From positions 62,001 to 126,000 of the forward strand of contig JASDSY010000026.1 of NCBI GenBank assembly GCA_041441465.1: DNA of 64,000 nucleotides, in the 5' to 3' direction. Of the stretch, positions 26,363-34,363 are shown in pieces. The stretch's first letter is position 1. Each line of letters opens with the position of its first letter. The stretch is from JASDSY01 sp041441465. Lineage in GTDB: Bacteria > Muiribacteriota > UBA9980. Position numbers and translations under genes: made by a program. The notes under the pieces were generated by a model. That model saw nothing but the letters and a program-made list of their open reading frames with translations, did not search any database and was not told the DNA's origin.

Positions 26363-29300
26363 TTAATTCAAATATCCGACAAATTTACCTCTTATTTCAC
26401 CATACCTCGTAGCGCCTACTTCATTTAACAATGGATCGGCATTTTCGCTGGCAGTATTGCCTGAAAGGTAAAATAACGCGTACCGCTTGATTCTTACGTT
26501 ATCATGATCTACTATTTCATAAATGAACTTAGGCCTTTTGGAAATATTAGCCGCTTTAGTACACAATAAATTGCCGTTTGACGCATAAGGCGTCACCAGA
26601 GGTACAAGAACAAACCTTGAAGAACCGTCGACATAATTTTTATATGTTCTTGGAAGCGGCTGTTCATCAACTCTTGGAGTTCTCGAATCGAGATTATAAA
26701 GATAATTCACGCAGCTATTGCTTTCTTCCTCATAGCAATGCGGAACTGAGTGCGTTAAAGGATCGCCTGCCAAATCGCCTGGATAATTAGTCACAATGCT
26801 GCCGCCTAAAGCAGGAGGATAGCCATACTTCATAGCATTTATATATTCGTTAGGATCGAGCGCCTCATCAGGCGTCATATTCCAATCGAGCGCGCCATAA
26901 GATAAAACATTGGTAGGAGTAACCGCAGTCGAAGAAAGCGACCCGACCAATATGTTATCAAGAACTAACCTGTAAGTCTCGACAAGCCTAGGATCATGCC
27001 CGCCAAGATATGAAAACCAGCCCTTGCCATATTCCGATGCCACATATTTTACAGTCCCCGAATCGATGCTGCCAAGCGTATAAACCGCCGTATTATTAGG
27101 GCCGGTAGTATCTTTTACGCATGCTTTTTTAAATGCCGTTGTAGCGCCTGAAAATCCCTGCAAAGTAGTCACATGGTCCTGCATAACCGCAAGGTTTCGC
27201 TTGTATTTATCAGCATTGGGGTCTTGTGCTAAAAGAGTAAAATTACCATAATCTACATCATCAAGTGAAACATTGCCGCCCGGATCTGGATACCTTGGTG
27301 TAAAATTTTTAAATGCCATGGTTAAGTTAAAATTACCGGAAGGTATATCATATTTACCGGTAACATTATTATATGTCATAGTTCCTATAGGAGTGCCCTG
27401 ATTATCCATAGCAAGTACGTTATCAAAAGTTTCAGTAGCATAACACATCGCGAATAGATAACCGCCGTTAACGACCCAGTTTCGAATAGTATGAACCACG
27501 TCATATTTTCCTGGATACTGTGCAGCCCAGGCATAATCAGGCTTTATCATATTTGTAATTATCTCATTTAATTTGCTTTCTTTATTCTTTTTCAGATCAA
27601 CAGGTCCAGCTGCCTTATTAACAGCTTGAGCTTTTAATTTGTCGGTATAAAGTTTTTTCGCGTATTTTTTTGCCGCTGCATCTGCATTATTTTTTAATAA
27701 ATTATTTACTCTGTACTTCATAAAAAGCTCAGTGCCGTTTTTCTTAGATAAAAGCTCCATATCCTTGCGCATTTCATCGTCATAATATTTATAAGCATAA
27801 CTCTGCGATTTCTTGTTTAAATCACTTTTATCAGTATTTATAGGCCTTTCCATACCAGCCTGTATAAAATTATATGCTTTTTTATAAGTCATATCTTTAT
27901 AGTAATTTGCAATATTTCCCATACTATTAATTAAGGACGAATTATTGCATACGCAATTATCAATACCATTTTTATTATCATTAAAAGTAAGCCCAGATGA
28001 AGGCTGGGTATTAACCACATTTAATGTCGACGAACTTATTGTACCGGTATTAATGTTAGAAGTATCACGCACATAAACATATATTTTAAAATACCGATCG
28101 TTCGCTCTGACACCGACTGAACTAAGATTAATTTCACCTGTAAATGTGCCGTTCATACAATTATTTAAATTATATGACGGCGAAGTATATGCATTACTCA
28201 AGTTTGAATTAGCCGACGACCTAACATAAAAATATGCTTGTGAAATGCTGTTATAATTTAATCTTGGGCTGCTCATAGGCGGAGAAGCGTTAAATACAAA
28301 ATAAGCGCTGCCGTTACGATAATAATTAACAGCGTAACTTCCGGAATTAGGTTCGGAATAATTTGTGTTATTGCTCACTATCATTGTCGGATTTACAGTT
28401 GATGTAAACAGACAAAATTCTTTACTAGACTCAAACTTACGGCCATGCATATCTTCGATATAAAGCACCAATTTATATAATCCAAGATGGCAGGCTGGAT
28501 TCAAATTTGAAAGATTGCAGCTGCCGTTATAGGTACCGTCAAGATTATTGGTTAAATTATAAGGTCCATAATAATGTCCTGAACTTTGGTTACTATCATA
28601 GCCTAATTTGCAGTAAATTTTGGCGGTAGCTGTTTTAATTTCGGACGGATCGACATTAGGCGACTGAATTTTATAATAAATAGTACGGCCGTACCAGAAA
28701 CCGTAATCATTCGATGAAAGGTCAGAATTAATCGACAATATTGATGATTCGGTGGCGACATTAGTTCCGGTAATGCTTATTACTTTAGTAGGCGAATATT
28801 TTTTCCCGGAAGAATCTTCTATGAAAAAGCTTATTTGCCATAATCCGTTATGTACTTCGGCATAATCGCCCCAGTTAAATGAAGCGGTATACGAGTAATT
28901 GGTGTTATTAGTAAGAGCGAGCGGGCCGATATTGTGCTTGGAGGCTCCGGTATGATAAGCGCACTGTATCGTATAATAAGCGTAAGCAATGTTATTATAA
29001 TCAATATCGGTTGAAATAAGTTTCAAATACATCTGGCCGTTTCTATTGAATGCATCGTCATTAGTTAAAAAATTAGAATTACTTGAAGTATAATAATTAG
29101 AAACCGAAGTCAGGTTATAAGTATAATTAGTCGTATTAAGCGTGCCATTTGAGGCCCTTACAAAATATATCGAAGGCCTGATTAGCGGCGTAATCATTAC
29201 CACATCAAATTCACCATTTGCATCGGCAGTTATATCGGTATTGTTAGTGATTGAACATGCCCCGGAATAATCCTGAGGCAATGTTAAATTCATCGCCACA

Positions 29301-31933
29301 TTATCGAAATATATTTTAATTCCTGAAGTATTTGGAGGAAAACTGCTGCCTTTAATGCGCAGCGGTTCATAAGCCGGCCCTTCGGTCATAGGTTCCGAAC
29401 TATCAATAAAAGTTAAATTAGGTAAGGAACTGGTTATATTATAAACTGCCGAAGCGGCTACCGTATCATTATAATAAGCATAAAACATTTTGCTGCCTTC
29501 TGAAATATCCCAGGGCAGGTTATAGCTTACTTCAAAATTTCCTGTCGGGCTCGCCTTCAACTTCCTGAAATCACCATAAACAAAATCATCGGAATAAGAA
29601 GCGGTATCCGCGAAAGTTAATTCGGTCATACCCAGATAAAGCTTTATATTATCGGCATTAGGCTCAAAATTAGCGCCAGATATAAAAAGCTGCCCGCCCT
29701 TAACGCCTGAATACATACTTCCAACTTTATCAAATACCGATATTTCGGCAGTCTGCGCACTGGCCACACAATACGATTTAGGCGAAGAATTTATAGTATC
29801 CTTACCGACAATAATTTCATAGGTGCCGTCCAGAGTATTTTGAGGCACAGTAAACCATATCTGGAACTTACCTTCAGGCGTTGTCGAAATAGCGTCGCCG
29901 ACAACAGAATCGTCAGCATAAAGAGAAGTATCGTTTATATACATCGTCTGGTTATTAAATTTCAAGGTAAAACCATACTGGTTAGAAGGAAAACTGCTGC
30001 CCGTAACATAAACCCTTGAAAGAGCCGGCCCGCGGTTTCCTGCGCCTATATTATCCGTTATTTCAATTTGAGGCCCGGCATAATCGGTTATGTTAAAAGG
30101 CACCCTATTTGAAGAAGTAAGATCGATTTGCGCTGAAACTTCAGCGGTAGTAACCGTTGCGTTAACAACCTGGAACAAAACCTCAAAATTACCATTTGTG
30201 TCAGATGTAATCATGAAATTTGAAACGTCACAGCCGGGAAATGTAGTTGTTTTAATAACTGTTTGAGGTATATCGTTAAATTTAACGACAATACCAGGCT
30301 GAAAAGCTCCAAAATTACTGCCGACAACTTTTATATAATCAGCCGATTTGACATTATTGCTGTTATCCGCATAATTAACTGCCGTAATAGTAGGCACAAT
30401 CGTCGAATTTATAATTTTATAATCAACCGTGTTTGACCGTTCGTCCAGGTATTGTGCATAAATTTTATACGTTCCGTTAGGCTTAGGCGGAACTATCATT
30501 GTAACTTCAAAACGGCCCCAATCATCAGGATTAAGGATCAATCTGTCCGCTGAAACTGAACAGCCTGTATAAGTATTCGTTTTGGTTAACTGCATTTGCT
30601 GGTCGTCAAAAAAAATTTTAACGCCGTTCAACCCTTCCCAACCGGCAACATATTTAACATAAATTAAACCGCCGATTGGGCCTTCGCTGGCCGTACCCGA
30701 TTTATCTCCGGCAGTAATCTGCGGCACTGCCGTCTGGCTCGTGCTGCCGCCTGTAAAGTTTTCATGGTGAAGGTGCAGCCAGTCAAAGTTATCAAGAATA
30801 CCATCAGGAAGTTTGGGTGGATTACTATTGGCAACATCAAAAAAAGGAGTAAATGGAATGCCGGCTTCTTCAAGGACACGAATAACTGGGTCGGCATAGC
30901 CGCCAAACGCGGCAGGTGAGGTGTAAACGCCGATACGCGGCGTTTTGGTTATGTTAATAATCGCAGTAGTCTGAGAATAAATTGTTGTAAGCTCGGTTTG
31001 ATTGGCAATAATTCGATACCTGATCCACGGAAATAAGTTAGGCTGAGTAAGAACGCCGTATTCACCGAAGCTGCCGCTTCCAGAAAGTTTAAGCGCGCCA
31101 AGACGTATTAAAGCGGCTTCATCATAATTAAACATGAACGAACCGCCGCGATAACCAAGAAGCCATTTTACAGGAATTCCCTGACCGGAAAGCCATACCG
31201 CGAGCCCGTAACCTCTTTTATAACCAATAGCCCACTGGTCATTAACGCCGTTTTCAGCCCCCATCGGTATCAAAACCTGGCTGCCGGGCGGCAAAGAATT
31301 GGTATCGGCAATCGCTCCAGTGCCTAATTTTAAAACATATTCCTTGCCGACAACAAGCTGGCTTACGTCTGTATATGCATCCGACGGCGTCATATTTATG
31401 ATCCTGCTTGAAATGTCATAAGGTTCAGTCAATTCTTTATGCGGTATTCCAAAAGGCATTACGTTATACTTCGCCTGCTGAATAACAGTCGGAGTGCCGT
31501 TAGGGCCTAACTTAACAACAGCTTTCGCTGCAACATCCTGATCTTTGAAACCTATTATTTTAGCGAAAGTATATTCAACATTTTTCTTGCCGTTAACATA
31601 AACACGATCTCCGGCAATCACAACTTCACTTGAAGTTATCGGAACTCCATTTTGCGAGGCAAATACCATGGCCGCTTTTTTTACTTCAGATTCCTGAGTT
31701 GAGCTTAAAACCCCTGTCGCTGACTGATACTTCGCGAGCTCGCGTCCTGCGGCCATACCTGCGGCTTCGGTAGTTTCCTGGACACGGGCCGATTCGATAT
31801 AAACCCTCGATATGTCAATAACAAGGGCAGTTACCGCACAAAATACAATGAGACCAAATCCCACAAGAATAAGGACTGACCCTAATTTTGAATTTGATTT
31901 TCTATATTTATTTAATAAACGCGTCCAGGACAT
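26363..31933 (-). CDS. Giant TadG-like surface protein with Ig-like repeats and a split GATase-like domain
   Basis: An 1856-residue protein, last gene of the tadE operon. Residues 17-45 form the TadE/G-like anchor (LGSVLILVGFGLIVFCAVTA, then LVIDISRVY), followed by the pilin-like AARVQETTEAAG helix. A beta domain follows, then residues about 333-394 (IGVYTSPAAFGG to WLHLHHENFTGG). Five IPT/TIG-like repeats run from about 410 to 945 and three other Ig-like domains to about 1305. A Lys-rich helical part leads to residues about 1473-1650 (VHTIRNWVVNGGYLFAMCYA, ETFDNVLA, FSYLGGHDPRL). The 333-394 and 1473-1650 parts resemble the two halves of one glutamine-amidotransferase-like domain known from Bacteroidota proteins often misnamed asparagine synthetase B. 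It is probably a pilus-associated adhesin. GGAGG lies 7 nt before the ATG. Confidence 0.8.
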   Translation of the reverse strand: MSWTRLLNKYRKSNSKLGSVLILVGFGLIVFCAVTALVIDISRVYIESARVQETTEAAGMAAGRELAKYQSATGVLSSTQESEVKKAAMVFASQNGVPITSSEVVIAGDRVYVNGKKNVEYTFAKIIGFKDQDVAAKAVVKLGPNGTPTVIQQAKYNVMPFGIPHKELTEPYDISSRIINMTPSDAYTDVSQLVVGKEYVLKLGTGAIADTNSLPPGSQVLIPMGAENGVNDQWAIGYKRGYGLAVWLSGQGIPVKWLLGYRGGSFMFNYDEAALIRLGALKLSGSGSFGEYGVLTQPNLFPWIRYRIIANQTELTTIYSQTTAIINITKTPRIGVYTSPAAFGGYADPVIRVLEEAGIPFTPFFDVANSNPPKLPDGILDNFDWLHLHHENFTGGSTSQTAVPQITAGDKSGTASEGPIGGLIYVKYVAGWEGLNGVKIFFDDQQMQLTKTNTYTGCSVSADRLILNPDDWGRFEVTMIVPPKPNGTYKIYAQYLDERSNTVDYKIINSTIVPTITAVNYADNSNNVKSADYIKVVGSNFGAFQPGIVVKFNDIPQTVIKTTTFPGCDVSNFMITSDTNGNFEVLFQVVNATVTTAEVSAQIDLTSSNRVPFNITDYAGPQIEITDNIGAGNRGPALSRVYVTGSSFPSNQYGFTLKFNNQTMYINDTSLYADDSVVGDAISTTPEGKFQIWFTVPQNTLDGTYEIIVGKDTINSSPKSYCVASAQTAEISVFDKVGSMYSGVKGGQLFISGANFEPNADNIKLYLGMTELTFADTASYSDDFVYGDFRKLKASPTGNFEVSYNLPWDISEGSKMFYAYYNDTVAASAVYNITSSLPNLTFIDSSEPMTEGPAYEPLRIKGSSFPPNTSGIKIYFDNVAMNLTLPQDYSGACSITNNTDITADANGEFDVVMITPLIRPSIYFVRASNGTLNTTNYTYNLTSVSNYYTSSNSNFLTNDDAFNRNGQMYLKLISTDIDYNNIAYAYYTIQCAYHTGASKHNIGPLALTNNTNYSYTASFNWGDYAEVHNGLWQISFFIEDSSGKKYSPTKVISITGTNVATESSILSINSDLSSNDYGFWYGRTIYYKIQSPNVDPSEIKTATAKIYCKLGYDSNQSSGHYYGPYNLTNNLDGTYNGSCNLSNLNPACHLGLYKLVLYIEDMHGRKFESSKEFCLFTSTVNPTMIVSNNTNYSEPNSGSYAVNYYRNGSAYFVFNASPPMSSPRLNYNSISQAYFYVRSSANSNLSNAYTSPSYNLNNCMNGTFTGEINLSSVGVRANDRYFKIYVYVRDTSNINTGTISSSTLNVVNTQPSSGLTFNDNKNGIDNCVCNNSSLINSMGNIANYYKDMTYKKAYNFIQAGMERPINTDKSDLNKKSQSYAYKYYDDEMRKDMELLSKKNGTELFMKYRVNNLLKNNADAAAKKYAKKLYTDKLKAQAVNKAAGPVDLKKNKESKLNEIITNMIKPDYAWAAQYPGKYDVVHTIRNWVVNGGYLFAMCYATETFDNVLAMDNQGTPIGTMTYNNVTGKYDIPSGNFNLTMAFKNFTPRYPDPGGNVSLDDVDYGNFTLLAQDPNADKYKRNLAVMQDHVTTLQGFSGATTAFKKACVKDTTGPNNTAVYTLGSIDSGTVKYVASEYGKGWFSYLGGHDPRLVETYRLVLDNILVGSLSSTAVTPTNVLSYGALDWNMTPDEALDPNEYINAMKYGYPPALGGSIVTNYPGDLAGDPLTHSVPHCYEEESNSCVNYLYNLDSRTPRVDEQPLPRTYKNYVDGSSRFVLVPLVTPYASNGNLLCTKAANISKRPKFIYEIVDHDNVRIKRYALFYLSGNTASENADPLLNEVGATRYGEIRGKFVGYLN

Positions 31934-31978
31934 AAAACTACCTCCTTAACTTGAAAAAAATCAGCCGATTACAAACTA

Positions 31979-32563
31979 TTAACCTTCGCCCGGAACCATT
32001 CTGACAGTGGTTTTAAGCCTGAATTGAGTGGTGCCGGCATTTTGGAATCCCAATATTAAAGCATTTATAAACGTATGAGTATATTTGACATTAATTTCGG
32101 CATAACCGTTAAAGTTAATATTTACCGGATCAGCCGGTATATCATCTGTGACATCTGTAGGAGTTAAGCGGTCATTACGAAAAAATAACTCTTCAGGCAG
32201 AACGGTTACTGGAATATTATTTACACTGCATACAGTTTCATTGGAGTCAAGTATATAAGGACCATATTCAGTATTAGTCTTAGAAATAAAAACAATATTT
32301 TGCGAATTAACGATATAACAATTTTTTAAAAAAGCTCTTATAACTTTTATGTCAGCGCTCGAGGTGCCGCGCGAAAGCGAAGCAACCTTAGCGGCTTTAT
32401 TCAGGGCATGATTTACGCCGAGATAATTTTTTAAAAGCAGCCCGAATTCAATAATCCCCATCATAACGGCGATAAGCACAGGCAAAACGAGCGCAAATTC
32501 AACTATAGCCTGCGCTTTTTTATTGTTTTTTATGTTAATTTTAAAATCGTTAAAACTAATCAA
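31979..32563 (-). CDS. TadE-like pseudopilin (1)
   Basis: A 194-residue protein with the TadE signature KAQAIVEFALVLPVLIAVMM at residues 16-35: a prepilin-like segment with the invariant Glu followed by one hydrophobic helix. The rest is extracytoplasmic and beta-rich. TadE-type pseudopilins are processed by the prepilin peptidase and help assemble Flp pili. Here the residue before the mature part is Ala rather than Gly, so cleavage is less certain than in the second TadE-like protein. The start is TTG with AAAGGAG 8 nt upstream. It lies 45 nt before the giant TadG-like gene and 51 nt after the other TadE gene, in one operon. Confidence 0.88.
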   Translation of the reverse strand: MISFNDFKINIKNNKKAQAIVEFALVLPVLIAVMMGIIEFGLLLKNYLGVNHALNKAAKVASLSRGTSSADIKVIRAFLKNCYIVNSQNIVFISKTNTEYGPYILDSNETVCSVNNIPVTVLPEELFFRNDRLTPTDVTDDIPADPVNINFNGYAEINVKYTHTFINALILGFQNAGTTQFRLKTTVRMVPGEG

Positions 32564-32614
32564 ATCGGCATCTCCTTTAATCTTGCCTTACAAAATTAAA
32601 AATTCAGTAAAAAA

Positions 32615-33718
32615 CTAATTAGTTTTTTTGTATAAAATCCTTGAAAACGTAGCCTCAACCAGAGGATAATTCTGCGCCGAATTCATAATAAATTCAGTAA
32701 AACCTATCAAATGATATTGAAGACTATTACCTGTTCCTGTTGTCGTATCATACATCGGCACAATAATTTTTTTCCCGGCTAATTGATTTAAAGCATCTCT
32801 TATACTGTTGGCATTTTTCTGACCGGTAAACGACAATATCATTTGCGGCGGAATAATCGGAGGCGTATTGCCCCCGCCGCCGATCCATGTCACAAGTTTG
32901 ACAATATCATTGCCGCCCTGAAGATTCGGGTCATTAGTCAAATCTATCCAGCCGAATCCGCCCGGCCCTGTCTGCTCGCCCTTTAAAATTGTGTTCTGGC
33001 CCCTTACCCAGGCCGGATCTTCCAGCACCGCAATCGGAAGGGCGCCCGTACCTTTAAATCCATTCATTTGATTCGGATAAATAGCAGTTATCGGCCATGT
33101 GCCATAAGATGAAATCTTAAACGTCGAAGCGTTTATCAAATCAGCGTAGGGAATTACAACATCGTGGTCATACTCGACACGAAGTTCGACATGGGTTGCA
33201 CGCAAATCTTCCGGCGGAATCGCTACAGCATCGGTAAAATATTGAGAAGAGCTGGCAGTATAGGAAGAATCGGTAACGGATTTAGCGTTATACCTAAAAA
33301 ATAAATTAGCGCCGAAATAATTAGGCGCTGAAACAGCAGAACCATTATTATAAACAGTGCCTGCACTTTTAGTAAACGGTCCGTATTTTATTTGTGTTTT
33401 AGTATTAATAATTCTAAGATTGGATTTTTTTATATTCTCGGTAAGGCCGTCTAAAAGCCTTCCGACAACAACCACTTCGGCAGATGAGTAACCGGAGAGC
33501 GTTGAACCGTATTTACAGGCATCAGTAACGGCGCGATTAATAGAGACATAATCGTTTAAAATAAGGCCGAACTCGACAGCGCCTATAAAAATCATGATTA
33601 TAATAGGCAAAACAAGGGCGAATTCAGTAAGTGATTGCCCTTTTTTATAATTTAACTCAGAATCAATATAATTTCTATTAAAAAAATTAAAAGTCACCAC
33701 CGCTTCACCCGCTTTCAA
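32615..33718 (-). CDS. TadE-like pseudopilin (2), long form
   Basis: A 367-residue protein, longer than typical TadE. The prepilin motif is KKGQSLTEFALVLPIIIMIF (Gly before Gln, Glu at +5, Phe at +6), at about residues 25-44. The extracytoplasmic part includes a Gly/Pro-rich stretch (IGGGGNTPPIIPPQ) and a C-terminal domain (FTGQKNANSIRDALNQLAGK). It is the first gene of the tadE-tadE-tadG operon. A sigma-54-type promoter lies 30-45 nt upstream. The start is uncertain: TTG 33718 is the longest frame without a ribosome site, while GTG 33700 or 33697 follows GGGTGAAG. Confidence 0.85.
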   Translation of the reverse strand: MKAGEAVVTFNFFNRNYIDSELNYKKGQSLTEFALVLPIIIMIFIGAVEFGLILNDYVSINRAVTDACKYGSTLSGYSSAEVVVVGRLLDGLTENIKKSNLRIINTKTQIKYGPFTKSAGTVYNNGSAVSAPNYFGANLFFRYNAKSVTDSSYTASSSQYFTDAVAIPPEDLRATHVELRVEYDHDVVIPYADLINASTFKISSYGTWPITAIYPNQMNGFKGTGALPIAVLEDPAWVRGQNTILKGEQTGPGGFGWIDLTNDPNLQGGNDIVKLVTWIGGGGNTPPIIPPQMILSFTGQKNANSIRDALNQLAGKKIIVPMYDTTTGTGNSLQYHLIGFTEFIMNSAQNYPLVEATFSRILYKKTN

Positions 33719-33747
33719 TAAGTAACAAAATCACTCAATATAAAAAG

Positions 33748-33763
33748 AGCAAAAATAATACCA
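33748..33763 (-). promoter_or_regulatory. Sigma-54-type promoter for the tadE-tadE-tadG operon
   Basis: Minus strand TGGTATTATTTTTGCT: GG (33762-33761), exactly 10 nt, GC (33750-33749), then T. It matches the -24/-12 pattern TGGYAY-N5-TTGCW and lies in the gap between the prepilin peptidase gene and the first tadE gene. Confidence 0.6.
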
Positions 33764-33766
33764 TTT

Positions 33767-34315
33767 TTAAAACAATGAATGCTTCAAAAGATAAATATAG
33801 GCAATTATAGTTCCAAATACGATTGAAATACCAAATTTTAAATTCTTTTTTAAAATCGGCTTTAATTCTTCATTCGCAACCATAACATTATTATGGAAAA
33901 ATAATATCATAAAATTTATTACACCTTTAAACTTATAACTACGCAAAGCAAAAAACAAAAAAACCATCAAAGACAAAATTAAACTCACAACACCGGCAAA
34001 TAAAATTGCGTGAATTAAAAAAATATGACCCTTCAGCGCCCCTATTCCCATAAATAATTTAATATCGCCGGCCCCTAAAACGCCCAGAAAATAAAAAATT
34101 ATAAATAAGGCAAAAGCCAGGGAAACACCATATATACTATTAATTAATGAAATACTACCAGTAATTGTCGAAAGATAAGAATTAAAACTTAACCCAAAAA
34201 TAATCAACGGAATTGTAATAAAATTATAAATCTTCCCATATCGAAGATCGGTGTAAAGACAATAAAAAAGTGTTAATATAAATAATACATCGGTTGTTTT
34301 GACTAACATTTCCAT
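33767..34315 (-). CDS. Prepilin peptidase (A24, TadV/CpaA-like)
   Basis: A 182-residue membrane protein of the aspartic prepilin peptidase family with about six helices. Both catalytic aspartates are present: YCLYTDLRYGKIYN in the first loop and GVLGAGDIKLFMGIGALKG in the second. It lacks the N-terminal methylase domain of PilD, as is typical for TadV/CpaA. It should cleave the three Flp pilins and the TadE-like proteins after Gly or Ala. No clear ribosome site is seen before the ATG (34315); GGAAATG lies inside, before a second Met. It is 48 nt downstream of the polymerase/ligase-like gene. Confidence 0.92.
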   Translation of the reverse strand: MEMLVKTTDVLFILTLFYCLYTDLRYGKIYNFITIPLIIFGLSFNSYLSTITGSISLINSIYGVSLAFALFIIFYFLGVLGAGDIKLFMGIGALKGHIFLIHAILFAGVVSLILSLMVFLFFALRSYKFKGVINFMILFFHNNVMVANEELKPILKKNLKFGISIVFGTIIAYIYLLKHSLF

Positions 34316-34363
34316 AATATTAATTTTATCATAAAATTAAAATAAAGGCAAATACATTAAGCA

